DNA of 64,000 bases from Salinarimonas chemoclinalis (GTDB lineage: Bacteria; Pseudomonadota; Alphaproteobacteria; Rhizobiales; Beijerinckiaceae), in assembly GCF_041514305.1 (NCBI RefSeq), contig NZ_JBGMWH010000004.1, forward strand, positions 1 to 64,000, written 5' to 3'. Shown piece by piece: positions 7,361-17,100 of the stretch (its first letter is position 1; each line of letters starts with the position of its first letter). The position numbers and the translations under genes are program-made. Below the pieces are notes generated by a model. That model was not told the DNA's origin. It made no database searches and saw only the letters and a program-made list of their open reading frames with translations.

Positions 7361-8041
7361 ATGATCGCGGACATCACCAGGCGCGGCTTCATCATCGGCG
7401 GCACGCTCGCGCTCGGCGGCTGCGTGCAGGCCGCGCGTGCGCCGGTCGAGCCGCTCGCCCCCGCCATTCCGCCGGACGTGCAGGCGATGTACGCCGCGCT
7501 GCCGAACGAGGAGCACCCGCTCCCGGCGATCGACCCGGGCGTGGTCGATCCGCGCTTCTGGCGCCAGGTCGTGCGCGACCCGACCGGCGAGCCCGCGGGC
7601 ACGATCACGGTGGACACGAACCAGCGCTTCCTGCACCTTTCGCTGGGTGGCGGGCAGGCGATGCGCTACGGCATCGGCGTGGGCAAGGAGGGACTCGCCT
7701 TCGCGGGAACCGCCACGGTCGCGCGCAAGGCCGCCTGGCCGCGCTGGACGCCGACCGCGAACATGATCCGCCGCGAGCCGGAGCGCTACGGCCCCGTTGC
7801 CGGCGGCCTGCCGGGCGGGGTCGAGAACCCGCTCGGAGCGCGGGCGCTCTATCTCTACCAGGGCGGTCGCGACACGCTCTACCGCATCCACGGCACGAAC
7901 GAGCCCTGGTCCATCGGCACGGCGATCTCGTCGGGCTGCATCCGGCTGTTCAACCAGGACATCATCGACCTGCACCGTCGCGTGCCCACCGGCACGCGGG
8001 TCGTCGTGCTGGCGCATGCGCCCGGCGAGGTGCTGGGCTGA
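7361..8041 (+). CDS. L,D-transpeptidase (YkuD), predicted Tat-exported lipoprotein
   Basis: This 226-aa protein carries a YkuD catalytic domain that makes 3-3 peptidoglycan cross-links or anchors proteins to the wall. The active-site block reads IHGTNEPWSIG followed by SSGCIRL, with the nucleophile Cys193. The N-terminus MIADITRRGFIIGGTLALGG has a twin arginine at 7-8, a hydrophobic stretch and a lipobox ending at Cys21, which suggests folded export by Tat and lipidation. The ATG at 7361 has GGAAAGGAAGG 10 nt upstream; earlier in-frame starts would put the signal peptide internally. A paralogue with the same catalytic block lies at 22071-22658. The gene is convergent with the fasciclin gene. 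Confidence 0.9.
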   Translation: MIADITRRGFIIGGTLALGGCVQAARAPVEPLAPAIPPDVQAMYAALPNEEHPLPAIDPGVVDPRFWRQVVRDPTGEPAGTITVDTNQRFLHLSLGGGQAMRYGIGVGKEGLAFAGTATVARKAAWPRWTPTANMIRREPERYGPVAGGLPGGVENPLGARALYLYQGGRDTLYRIHGTNEPWSIGTAISSGCIRLFNQDIIDLHRRVPTGTRVVVLAHAPGEVLG

Positions 8042-8062
8042 GGCCGCACGCGAAGAGGCCGC

Positions 8063-8117
8063 CCGCACGGGGTGCGGACGGCCCGTCGCTACGAGAGGCC
8101 CGGAGGCGACCTCCGGG
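8063..8117. terminator. Pair of hairpins between convergent genes
   Basis: Two inverted repeats lie between the convergent L,D-transpeptidase and fasciclin genes: CCGCAC-GGG-GTGCGG (8063-8077) and CCCGGAGG-CGA-CCTCCGGG (8099-8117). Neither has a T-run, so they are at best weak bidirectional terminators. Confidence 0.4.
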
Positions 8118-8124
8118 ACCGGCC

Positions 8125-8604
8125 TCACTCGGGGATGAGCACCGTGTCGATGATGTGGATGACGCCGTTCGAGGCCTCCACGTCGGCGGTGACGACGGTG
8201 GCGGTGTTGACCATCACCGAGGAGCCGGTCGCGTCGATCATCAGGGTCGAGCCCTGCACGGTCTCCGGCGAGACCTGCTGGCCGGCGAGGTCGGAGGACA
8301 TCACGCGCCCGGGAACGACGTGGTAGGTCAGCACGGCCACGAGCTGATCGCGATTCTCCGGCAGGAGCAGGTTCTCGACCGTGCCCTCCGGCAGCGCTGC
8401 GAAGGCGGCGTCCGTCGGCGCGAAGACCGTGAACGGCCCCTCGCCCTTGAGCGTCTCGACGAGCCCGGCGGCCTCGACCGCGGCGACGAGCGTCGTGAAA
8501 TCGTCGGCGGCGACCGCGGTATCGACGATGTCCTGGGCCTTGGAGACGGAAACCGTCATCAGGACTGCAGCGGCGGCGATCGTCATCGTCTTGAGGAAAC
8601 GCAT
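8125..8604 (-). CDS. Secreted fasciclin (FAS1) domain protein
   Basis: This 159-aa protein has a Sec signal peptide (residues 1-23, ending SKA) followed by one FAS1 domain. Both FAS1 signatures are present: FTVFAPTDAAFAALP near residue 60, and the C-terminal NGVIHIIDTVLIP, with the central LTYHVVPGRV. FAS1 proteins are extracellular or periplasmic adhesion-type proteins whose bacterial role is usually unknown. The length is exactly one domain, so it acts alone. The ATG at 8604 is preceded by AGAGAGG. The gene stands alone between convergent and divergent neighbours. Confidence 0.92.
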   Translation of the reverse strand: MRFLKTMTIAAAAVLMTVSVSKAQDIVDTAVAADDFTTLVAAVEAAGLVETLKGEGPFTVFAPTDAAFAALPEGTVENLLLPENRDQLVAVLTYHVVPGRVMSSDLAGQQVSPETVQGSTLMIDATGSSVMVNTATVVTADVEASNGVIHIIDTVLIPE

Positions 8605-8809
8605 GGCTAGCCTCTCTTTTGCTGGCTATCGGGGGAGCGCGCGCCAGAGATAGTCTTGCAGCGCGTCGCACACATCGAAATAGGACTGCAATTGTGCTTT
8701 CCAGTGGCGCGGTGATCACGGTTGCGTGATCGCCGTTCACGACTTTCCTCGCGGCCACCGCGCCCTAACTCCGGTGCATCGGTATCCCCACCATCGAGAG
8801 GAAGCCCCC

Positions 8810-9580
8810 ATGCACAGCACCCTCGAAGCCATCGCCGCGGGCGCTGCCGCCCTCGTCCTCGCGGGGGGCGCCGCGCAGGCGCAGATCCGCACCGAGGCCG
8901 TCGTCTACGAGATCGACGGCGTCGCCTACGAGGGCTTCCTCGCCGTCAACGAGGGCTTCGACGAGGACCGCCCGCTCGTCCTCGTCATCCACGACTGGGA
9001 CGGGCTCGGCGCCTACGAGGAGCGCCGCGCCACCATGCTCGCCGAGCGCGGCTACGCGGCCTTCGCGGTCGACCTCTACGGCCGGGGCGTGCGCCCGACG
9101 ACGACCGAGGAGAGCCGCGCGGAATCCGGCAAGCTCTACGCCGACCGCGCGGCGATGCGCGCGCGCCTCGCGGCGGCGCTGGAGACGGCCGGCATGCAGG
9201 ACGGCGTCGACCCGGAGGCGGCGGCGGTGATCGGCTACTGCTTCGGCGGCGCGGCCGTGCTGGAGTTCGCCCGCGCGGGCGCCGATCTCGATGCGTTCGT
9301 GAGCTTCCACGGCGGCCTGCAGGCGCCCGAGGGCGCGACCTGGGACGCGATGCGGGGCGACCTCCTGGTGCTCCACGGCTCCGCCGACCCGGTCTCGGGC
9401 ATGGAGGACGTCGCGGCGCTCGCCGCCACGCTGAACGAGGCCGAGATCGACTACCGCATGGAGATCTACGGCGGCGCGCGCCATTCCTTCACGGTGTGGG
9501 GCAGCGGCGACTACGAGCCGGAGGCGGACCTCCAGTCCTGGGACGCGATGCTGAGGTTCCTCGACGAGCGCCTGCGCTGA
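8810..9580 (+). CDS. Dienelactone hydrolase family protein, exported
   Basis: This 256-aa alpha/beta hydrolase has a cleavable signal peptide (MHSTLEAIAAGAAALVLAGG, cut after AQA). The nucleophile elbow GYCFGG places a cysteine (Cys144) where serine hydrolases have Ser, as in dienelactone hydrolases. The Asp of HGSADPV and the His of ARHSF complete the triad. The substrate is unknown; most exported members do not take part in chlorocatechol breakdown. The ATG at 8810 is chosen over an upstream ATG at 8726 because it has GAGAGGAAG at 8-14 nt and starts the signal peptide. The gene converges on dcd. Confidence 0.9.
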   Translation: MHSTLEAIAAGAAALVLAGGAAQAQIRTEAVVYEIDGVAYEGFLAVNEGFDEDRPLVLVIHDWDGLGAYEERRATMLAERGYAAFAVDLYGRGVRPTTTEESRAESGKLYADRAAMRARLAAALETAGMQDGVDPEAAAVIGYCFGGAAVLEFARAGADLDAFVSFHGGLQAPEGATWDAMRGDLLVLHGSADPVSGMEDVAALAATLNEAEIDYRMEIYGGARHSFTVWGSGDYEPEADLQSWDAMLRFLDERLR

Positions 9581-9581
9581 C

Positions 9582-9602
9582 CCGCGCGCCCGGGGCGCGC
9601 GG
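9582..9602. terminator. Hairpin between convergent dienelactone hydrolase and dcd genes
   Basis: A 9-bp perfect stem CCGCGCGCC/GGCGCGCGG with a 3-nt loop fills the 23-base gap between the two convergent stops. There is no T-run, so termination is an inference from position and stem strength. Confidence 0.45.
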
Positions 9603-9603
9603 C

Positions 9604-10698
9604 TCAGGCGAAGTGCTTCGACAGCTTGAGCCCCTGCGCCTGGTAGTTCGAGCCCGCGCCCGCCCCGTAGAGCACCGCCGGGCGGGCGGCCATGCGCTCG
9701 TAGACGAGGCGGCCGACCGTCTGGCCGTCCTCCAAGATGAAGGGCACGTCGCGCGAGCGGACCTCGAGCACCGCGCGCGCGCCGGCCCCGTCGGCGCCGG
9801 CGTGGCCGAAGCCCGGATCGAAGAAGCCGGCGTAGTGGACGCGGAACTCGCCCACCAGCGGATCGAACGGCACCATCTCGGCGGCGTAGTCCGGCGGCAC
9901 GTGCACCGCCTCCTTCGAAGCCAGGATGTAGAACTGGCCCGGGTCGAGGATCAGCTCCCCCCCGCCGTCGGCGTGGAGCGGTTCCCAGAAGTCGGCCGTT
10001 CGATGCGCACCCACCGCGTCGACGTCGACGAGGGCGGTGTGGCGGCGGGCGCGGTAGCCGACGAGCCGCCCCTCGCCGAAGCCGGAGAGATCGACCGAGA
10101 CCGCGATGCCGTTCTGGAAGGAGGGCGTCGCGGAGGTCACCAGCGTCTGGCTGGCGTGGAGCGCGGCGAGCTCGTCGTCCGAGAGCCGCACCTCGCCCCG
10201 GCGCAGGCGCAGCTGCGAGAGCCGCGTGCCCTCGCGCACCAGGACGGGGAAGGTGCGCGGCGAGATCTCGGCGTAGAGCGGGCCGCGATAGCCGGCGTCC
10301 ACCACGTCGAACTCCTGAGCCTGGTCGGCGATCACGCGGGTGAACACGTCGATGCGCCCCGTCGAGCTCTTCGGGTTGGCGGAGGCGGAGAGGTCGGCGG
10401 GGAGCGCGAGGCGCTCCTGGATCTCGGCGATGTAGACGCAGCCCGTCTCCAGCACGACGGGCCGCGACAGGTCGAGCTCGTGGAGCGCGATGCCGTCGAG
10501 CCGCGCACGCACGCTGCGGCGCGGCCCCGGCAGGAAGCTCGCGCGCACCCGCCAGGCGCGGGCGCCGAGCCGCAGGTCGAGGCTCGCCGGCTGGACCTGG
10601 TCGGCCAGGAAGGGCCGTTCACTCGCGATGGCGCCCTCACGGGCGAGCGCCCGAATCGTCTCGGCGGGCTGGATGCCGTCTGTCGTCAGCGTCGTCAT
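9604..10698 (-). CDS. dcd: dCTP deaminase, double-length alphaproteobacterial form
   Basis: This 364-aa protein belongs to the long 2'-deoxycytidine 5'-triphosphate deaminase family, about twice the size of E. coli Dcd. It converts dCTP to dUTP on the route to dTMP. Recognisable blocks are QPASLDLRLG near the N-terminus and SANPKSSTGRIDVFTRVIAD, the catalytic/nucleotide segment. The second half repeats the fold, with PFILEDGQTVGRLVYERM near the C-terminus. The start is set at the ATG at 10698 because GGGAAGGACACG precedes it; an in-frame start 30 nt upstream has no such site. The gene lies 69 nt downstream of the transglutaminase operon on the same strand. Confidence 0.88.
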   Translation of the reverse strand: MTTLTTDGIQPAETIRALAREGAIASERPFLADQVQPASLDLRLGARAWRVRASFLPGPRRSVRARLDGIALHELDLSRPVVLETGCVYIAEIQERLALPADLSASANPKSSTGRIDVFTRVIADQAQEFDVVDAGYRGPLYAEISPRTFPVLVREGTRLSQLRLRRGEVRLSDDELAALHASQTLVTSATPSFQNGIAVSVDLSGFGEGRLVGYRARRHTALVDVDAVGAHRTADFWEPLHADGGGELILDPGQFYILASKEAVHVPPDYAAEMVPFDPLVGEFRVHYAGFFDPGFGHAGADGAGARAVLEVRSRDVPFILEDGQTVGRLVYERMAARPAVLYGAGAGSNYQAQGLKLSKHFA

Positions 10699-10767
10699 CG
10701 TGTCCTTCCCCTCGCCCGACACAAGCACCAGGGCCGCGGAGAACGCAAGGGAGCGAACGGCGCGGGA

Positions 10768-11658
10768 TCAGGCCCCGCGCTCCTCTTCCTCCGGAACCAC
10801 GTCGACGCTGACCGCCAGGCTCTGCCCGCCGGAGGAGATCACGACGCCGTCGACGGGGGAGACGTCGGCGTAGTCGCGCCCGACGGCGAGGACGATGTGA
10901 TCGGGGCCGACGAGGGCGGCGTTGGTGGGGTCGAAGCCGATCCAGCCGAGATCCGGCCCGCACCAGGCCTCGACCCAGGCGTGGGTGGCGTCCGCCCCGA
11001 CGAGCCGCGGCCGGCCCTCGGGGGGAATGGTGCGCAGGTAGCCGGAGACGTAGCGCGCCGGCAGGCCGAGCCCGCGCAGCCCGGCGATCATCACGTGGGC
11101 GAAGTCCTGGCACACGCCCCTGCGGGCGCGGAAGGCCTCGCGGGCGGGGGTGGCGACGTCGGTCTCGCCGGGCGCGTAGGCGAACTCGGCGTGAATGCGC
11201 CGCATGAGATCGCGCGTGCCGGCGAAGACGCCCGTGCCCTCCGGCAGCGAGGCGCTCGCCCACGCCGCGATCTCCGGCGCCGCCGGCACGGCCTGGCTGG
11301 GGAAGAGCGCGTGGACCGGCGCGTCCGGCGCGCGGCTCGTGCCCGTCGCGGCGGCGGCGCGCACGTCCTCGAAGGCGGGGTCTTCCGCGGGCACGGCCGG
11401 CGGCGTGCGCGTGATCCGCACCCGCGCGCGGGCCTCGATGCGCAGTTCGCGGTGGGGCGTGTCGATCTCGGCGTGATGCAGGCGCGCCCCGAAGAAGCAG
11501 GTCTCCTCGCGCAGCCGCGCATCGGGCGTCACACGCACGTCGCCGAACAGCCGCGCCTGCCCGGCGTCGTCGCGCGGCGTGAGCCGCAGCACGCAGCGCG
11601 CGGAGGCGACCGTGGCCTCGTATGAATAGGTCGTGACGTGGCGGATGCGGTAGATCAC
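10768..11658 (-). CDS. Transglutaminase-like cysteine peptidase
   Basis: This 296-aa protein has an N-terminal bacterial transglutaminase-like beta domain (RHVTTYSYEATVASARCVLR) and a transglutaminase-like catalytic core. The triad is visible: Cys183 in RRGVCQDFAH, His226 in DATHAWVE and Asp243 in GFDPTN. Bacterial members are thought to act as peptidases or amide-bond-handling enzymes. The start is GTG at 11658, and its first bases overlap the stop of the ATP-grasp gene (GTGA), so translation is coupled. It is the last gene of a three-gene unit whose members recur together in many proteobacteria. Confidence 0.9.
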   Translation of the reverse strand: MIYRIRHVTTYSYEATVASARCVLRLTPRDDAGQARLFGDVRVTPDARLREETCFFGARLHHAEIDTPHRELRIEARARVRITRTPPAVPAEDPAFEDVRAAAATGTSRAPDAPVHALFPSQAVPAAPEIAAWASASLPEGTGVFAGTRDLMRRIHAEFAYAPGETDVATPAREAFRARRGVCQDFAHVMIAGLRGLGLPARYVSGYLRTIPPEGRPRLVGADATHAWVEAWCGPDLGWIGFDPTNAALVGPDHIVLAVGRDYADVSPVDGVVISSGGQSLAVSVDVVPEEEERGA

Positions 11659-14198
11659 GCGAGGCCGCTCAGCTTCTCGGGCCGCTCCGCCGCGGCGCCG
11701 TGAGGGAAGTAGCGCGCGCCGATCGCGTCCGCGAGATCGGCGAGGTCCGCCTCGAAGGCGGCGAGCGCCGGCGCGTCGATCGTGGCGGCGTCGGCGATGG
11801 CGAGGCCGCGTGCCAGCGTCGCGGCGAGACGCTCGGGCGGCTCGGGCAGGCCGTCCTCGCGCAAGGCGGGGAGCGCGCGCACGTGCTCGAGGATGCGCTC
11901 GGCCTGGAAGGCGAGCGAGCGCGGGCTGTTCGGGTCGATCAGCGCGAGGTCGCGCACCGGCGCGGGCGCCGGCCCGAACAGGTAGCGCGTGCGGTAGGTG
12001 ATCTGGCAGTCGACGATGTCGAGGAGCGCGTCGAGGTCGCCGCTCGTGGCGCCCGCGCCCGCGAGCGCGCCGGTGACCCGGCAGGCGGCGAGCCCGCGCT
12101 CGATGCGCCGGCCCATGTCGAGGAGCCGCCAGCCGTCCGAGCGCGTCATGTTCTCGTGCACGAGCCCGGCGATGGCGGCGAACCGTTCGAGCAGCGCCTG
12201 CGCCCGGTCGAGCGTGTCGGCCGGCGAGGCGATCTCGTCCTCGCCCGCGGGCGCCCCGGGGGACAGCTCCGAGACGAGCCGCCAGGCCTGCGGCGCGAGC
12301 CGGTCGCGCAGGTGCGACGCCGCCCGCCGGGCGGAGGCGATCGCGGCCGCGACGGAGCCGGGCGCCGCTGCGTCGTCGAGGGCCGTGCGGGCGATGTCGC
12401 GCGCAGGGAGCGCCGCGACGAGCGAGACCGCCGCCGCCTCGCGCCCTCCCCCGCCCTCTCCGTCCGCGCTCTCGGCATCCTCCTCGTCATCGGGAACCGC
12501 GCCGAGCGCGCGGATCAGGCCTTCGAGCCGCGCCACCGTCTCGTCGCCGGGGCCGCCCTCCCCGCCCTCGAGCCGCGCCGCCGCGAGCGCCGCGACGAGC
12601 CGCGTCGTCGCCTCCGCCCGCTCGAGATAGCGCCCGAGCCAGAACAGGTTGTCGGCGGCGCGGCTCGGCAGGTGGCCGGAGACGCGGCGGATGCGCTCCT
12701 GCGGCACGAGCGAGACCCGCGCCACCGGCGCGTCCGCGAGCACCCAGACGTCGGCGGAGAGCGTGCCCTCGCCCATGCTGACGGCCCGCGCGTCCGGCCG
12801 CTCGGCGATGCGCGCGAAGCCGCCGGGCATCACCTGCCAGCCGCTCGGCGTCGCCGCCGCGTAGACGCGCAGCGAGAACGGCCGCGGCTCGAGCGTCCCG
12901 TCGCGCCACACCGGCGTCGTCGACAGGCGCACGACCTCCTGGCCGACGACGTCGACACCGCGGGTGCGGATGCGTGCGGCGAGCGCGGCGCGGCCCTGCG
13001 CGTCGAGCTCGGCGCCGAGCGTCGAGGGGCCGGGCACGAAGGCGTCGGCGAAGGCGAGCGTCTCGAGCCGCGCGAGCGCCTCCTCCCGCGCCACCGGCTC
13101 GCCGCACCACCAAGTGGCGATGTTGGGCAGGAGCGGGTCCTCGCCCAGCAGCCGGCGGCACTGCAGGGCCATGAAGCCCATCAGCGCCGGCTGCTCGACG
13201 GCGCCGGCGCCGGGCATGTTCGCCATGGCGACGCCACCCGCGCGCAGCGCCGCGACGAGCCCGGGCACACCGAGCCGCGAGCGCGCGTCGAGGGCGAGCG
13301 GGTCGCAGTAGTCGCCGTCGACGCGCCGCCAGAGCACGTCGATTCGCTTCAGGCCCGACACGGTGCGCACGTAGACCGACCCGTCGCGCGCCACGAGATC
13401 GTCGCCCTCGACCAGCGGCAGGCCGAGATAGCGCGCGAGCGTCGCCTGCTCGAAATAGGTCTCGGAGTACGGCCCCGGCGTCAGCAGGCCGATGCGGGGA
13501 TCCTCCCGCGCGCCGAGCGCGGCGAGCCCGTCGCGGAAGGCGGCGAAGAAGGGCGCGAGCCGCTGGACGCGCAGGCGCTCCATCAGCGCGGGGTAGACCC
13601 GCGAGAGCACGATGCGGTTCTCGAGCGCGTAGCCGGCCCCCGACGGCGCCTGCGTGCGGTCGTTCAGCACCCACCAGCGACCATCGGGTCCGCGGCCGAT
13701 GTCGACGGCGTAGAGCGACAGGTGCCGCCCGCCCGGCGGCGCGACGCCGACGAGGGGGCGCAGGTAGTTCGGGCTCCCCACGATCGCGGCCGCCGGCGGC
13801 GCGCCGTCGGGCGCCGCGCCGCCGGCGTGTATCTCGGCGAGCAGCGCCTCCATCAGCCGCGCGCGCTGGGCCACGCCCGCGGCGATCGCCTTCCATTCGG
13901 CGGCGTCGATGACGATCGGCAGGTGCGCGACAGGCCAGGCCCGGTCCGCGGCCTCGCCGTGGACGCGATAGGAGATGCCGACCTCGCGGATGTGCCGCTC
14001 GGCCGAGCCGAAGCCGCGGGCGAGATCGCCGGGGCTCATCGGCCCGAGCGCCCGGGCGAGGCGCGCCCAGGCCGGGCGCGGCGTCCCGTCCGGGCCGATC
14101 AGCTCGTCGGCGGCCCCGGGCAACGGCGCGTAGCCTTGCGTCCAATGGCTCAGGCCATGGATCAGCTCGCGCGCCTGGGCCCGGGTGAGCGCCGTCAT
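11655..14198 (-). CDS. Circularly permuted ATP-grasp fused to alpha-E domain
   Basis: This 847-aa protein fuses a circularly permuted ATP-grasp type 2 ligase domain (about residues 70-470) to an alpha-helical alpha-E (DUF403) domain in the C-terminal half. Landmarks are GSPNYLRPLVGVAPPGGRHL, DIGRGPDGRWWVLNDRTQAP and GLLTPGPYSETYFEQ in the first domain. LPSRAADNLFWLGRYLERAE starts the alpha-E domain. In many bacteria these are separate genes; here they are one chain. ATP-grasp enzymes of this type are predicted to form amide or peptide bonds. The ATG at 14198 overlaps the preceding stop (ATGA) and its own stop overlaps the next start (GTGA). The product is unknown. Confidence 0.9.
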   Translation of the reverse strand: MTALTRAQARELIHGLSHWTQGYAPLPGAADELIGPDGTPRPAWARLARALGPMSPGDLARGFGSAERHIREVGISYRVHGEAADRAWPVAHLPIVIDAAEWKAIAAGVAQRARLMEALLAEIHAGGAAPDGAPPAAAIVGSPNYLRPLVGVAPPGGRHLSLYAVDIGRGPDGRWWVLNDRTQAPSGAGYALENRIVLSRVYPALMERLRVQRLAPFFAAFRDGLAALGAREDPRIGLLTPGPYSETYFEQATLARYLGLPLVEGDDLVARDGSVYVRTVSGLKRIDVLWRRVDGDYCDPLALDARSRLGVPGLVAALRAGGVAMANMPGAGAVEQPALMGFMALQCRRLLGEDPLLPNIATWWCGEPVAREEALARLETLAFADAFVPGPSTLGAELDAQGRAALAARIRTRGVDVVGQEVVRLSTTPVWRDGTLEPRPFSLRVYAAATPSGWQVMPGGFARIAERPDARAVSMGEGTLSADVWVLADAPVARVSLVPQERIRRVSGHLPSRAADNLFWLGRYLERAEATTRLVAALAAARLEGGEGGPGDETVARLEGLIRALGAVPDDEEDAESADGEGGGGREAAAVSLVAALPARDIARTALDDAAAPGSVAAAIASARRAASHLRDRLAPQAWRLVSELSPGAPAGEDEIASPADTLDRAQALLERFAAIAGLVHENMTRSDGWRLLDMGRRIERGLAACRVTGALAGAGATSGDLDALLDIVDCQITYRTRYLFGPAPAPVRDLALIDPNSPRSLAFQAERILEHVRALPALREDGLPEPPERLAATLARGLAIADAATIDAPALAAFEADLADLADAIGARYFPHGAAAERPEKLSGLA

Positions 14199-17100
14199 GC
14201 CGGCGGCCTCCGCAGGTCGAGCGTCATCGGGAATTCCGCGGCGGGCTCCTCCGGCGGCGGGTCGATGCGCCCGGGCGTGTGGCCGTGGTCCTGGAAGCGC
14301 GCGAGGCGGCGCGCCTCGGCCTCGTAGGAATTGACCGGCATGGTCTCGTAGTTGCGCCCGCCCGGATGGGCGACATGGTAGACGCAGCCGCCGAGCGAGC
14401 GGCGGTTCCAGCCGTCGATGACGTCGAAGGTGAGCGGCGCGTGGACGGGAATCGTCGGGTGCAGCCCCGACGGCGGCTGCCAGGCCTTGTAGCGCACGCC
14501 CGCCACCGCCTCGCCGCCGCGTCCCGTCGAGGTCATCGGCAGGCGCCGGCCGTTGCAGGCGATGACGTGGCGGCCGGGCACGATCCCTTGCGCGCGCACC
14601 TCCAGCCGCTCGACGGACGAGTCGACGTAGCGCACGGTGCCGCCGATCGCCCCCTCCTCGCCCATGACGTGCCAGGGCTCGAGCGCCTGGCGCAGCTCGA
14701 GCGCGACGCCGCCGTGCTCGACCCGGCCGTAGAGCGGGAAGCGGAACTCCCACTGCGCCCGGAACCAGCTCTCCTCGAAGCGATAGCCGGCTTCCGACAG
14801 GTCGGCGAGCACGCCGCGGAAGTCCTCCCAGACGACGTGCGGGAGCATGAAGCGGTCGTGCAGGCCGGTGCCCCAGCGCACGAGCGAGCCGCCCTGCGGC
14901 TCGCGCCAGAGCCAGGCGACGAGGGCGCGCAGCAGGAGCTGCTGCGCGAGCGACATCCGCGCGTCCGGCGGCATCTCGAAGCCGCGGAACTCGACGAGGC
15001 CGAGCCGGCCCGTCGGCCCGTCCGGCGAGTAGAGCTTGTCGATGCAGATCTCGGCGCGGTGGGTGTTGCCGGTGACGTCGGTGAGGAGGTTGCGGAACAG
15101 CCGGTCGACGAGCCAGGGCGGGATGCTGCCGACGTCGGGGTCCGGCACCTGCGCGAGCGCGATCTCGAGCTCGTAGAGCGCGTCGTCGCGCGCCTCGTCG
15201 AGGCGCGGCGCCTGGCTGGTGGGGCCGATGAACAGCCCGGAGAACAGGAACGACAGGGAGGGATGGCGCTGCCAGTAGAGGATCAGGCTCTTGAGCAGGT
15301 CCGGCCGGCGCAGGAAGGGCGAATCGGGCGGGCTCGCGCCGCCGAGCACGACGTGGTTGCCGCCGCCGGTACCGGTGTGGCGGCCGTCGACCATGAACTT
15401 CTCGGCGGTGAGCCGCGCCTGCCGCGCTTCCTCGTAGACGCCCGACGTGATCGCCACCGCCTCGCGCCAGGAGGCGGCGGGCTGGATGTTGACCTCGATG
15501 ACGCCGGGATCGGGCGTGACCTTGATCACGTCGATGCGCGGGTCGAAGGGCGGCGTGTAGCCCTCCACGCGCACGGGTAGCCCCGTCTCGCGGGCGGTCG
15601 CCTCGACGGCGGCGAGGAGCTCGAGATAATCCTCGACCTGCTCCACCGGCGGCATGAAGACGTGGATGATCCCGTCGCGCACCTCCACCGAGAGCGCGGT
15701 GCGCACCGCCTCGCCCACGGCGTTCTGCGCGGCGACGGCCTGGCGCCGCGCCGCCGGATCGCGGTCGGGCCGCGGATAGCGCGGCAGCGCGCCCCGCGGC
15801 TCCAGCGGATCGCGTGGGTGGATGTGGGGGTAGTGCTCGGGCGCGATGACGGGCAGGGAGTCGAGCGGCAGGCGCAGGCCCACCGGCGAATCACCCGGGA
15901 TCAGGAACAGCTTGCCGCGGCGCGTGCGCCAGATCTCGGAGCGCCAGCGCCGCGCGCCGTCCGCCGCGTTCCAGCGCTGGATGGGCAGGACGAAGCCCAC
16001 CGGCTCGCCGAGGCCGCGCTCGAACACGCGCATCATGCGTGCGCGCTCCTCGGGGTCCTTCAGGGCCGGGTTGGCGGGGTCGACGCCCTCCGGCAGCTCG
16101 GCCTCCTTCATCAGCCAGTGCGCGGGGTCCTCCCAGGCCGGCTGGGCGTAGCCGGCGGAGAGGTGCATCCGCTCGGCGAGCCCCTCGACGAAGCGCTTCG
16201 CCGCGGCGGGCGGGGCCTTCGTGGCCGCCGCGCCCGGACCCGCGATGAGCGCGGCGTCTCGCCAGATCGGCTCGCCGTCGCGGCGCCAGTAGAGCCCGAA
16301 GGCCCAGCGGGGCAACTGCTCGCCGGGATACCACTTGCCCTGCCCGTAATGCAGGAAGCCGCCCGGCCCGAACCGGTCGCGCAGGCGCCGGATCAGGGTG
16401 TCCGCGCGATCCTTCTTGGTGGGCCCCACGGCGGCGATGTTCCACTCCGCCCCGTCGGGGTCGTCGATGGAGACGAAGGTCGGCTCGCCGCCCGTCGTGA
16501 GGCGCACGTCCTGGGCGACGAGGTCCTCGTCGACCCGGTCTCCCAGCGCCTCGAGCGCCGCCCAGGCCGTCTCGTCGAAGGGCCGCGTGACGCGCGGCGC
16601 CTCGAGGATGCGGGTGACGTGCATCTCGAAGCCGAACTCGACGTTCGCCGGGTCGGTCGCGCCGGTGATCGGCGCCGCCGAGCGGTAGTGCGGCGTGGCG
16701 CACAGAGGGATGTGGCCCTCGCCGCAGAAGAGGCCGGACGTCGCGTCCATGCCGATCCAGCCGGCGCCGGGCACGTAGACCTCCGCCCAGGCGTGCAGGT
16801 CGGTGAAGTCGTGCTCGGTGCCCTTGGGTCCCTCGATCGGGTCGATGTCGGCCTTCAGCTGGATCAGGTAGCCCGACACGAAGCGCGCCGCGAAGCCGAG
16901 GCGGCGCAGGATCTGGACGAGCAGCCACGCCGAATCGCGGCAGGAGCCGGAGCCGAGCGTCAACGTCTCCTCCGGCGTCTGCACGCCGGGCTCCATCCGG
17001 ACGATGTAGCGCACCGCGCTCTGGACGAGGGCGTTGAGCTCGACGAGGAAGGTCACCGTGCTGCGCTTCGTGCGGTCGATGGCGGCGAGGAACGCCTCCA

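Noticed and set aside
11700..14327. 875-codon plus-strand frame opposite the ATP-grasp gene
   Set aside because: Antisense shadow: the sequence is Arg/Glu/Val-rich without motifs, while the minus-strand product has clear ATP-grasp and alpha-E motifs.
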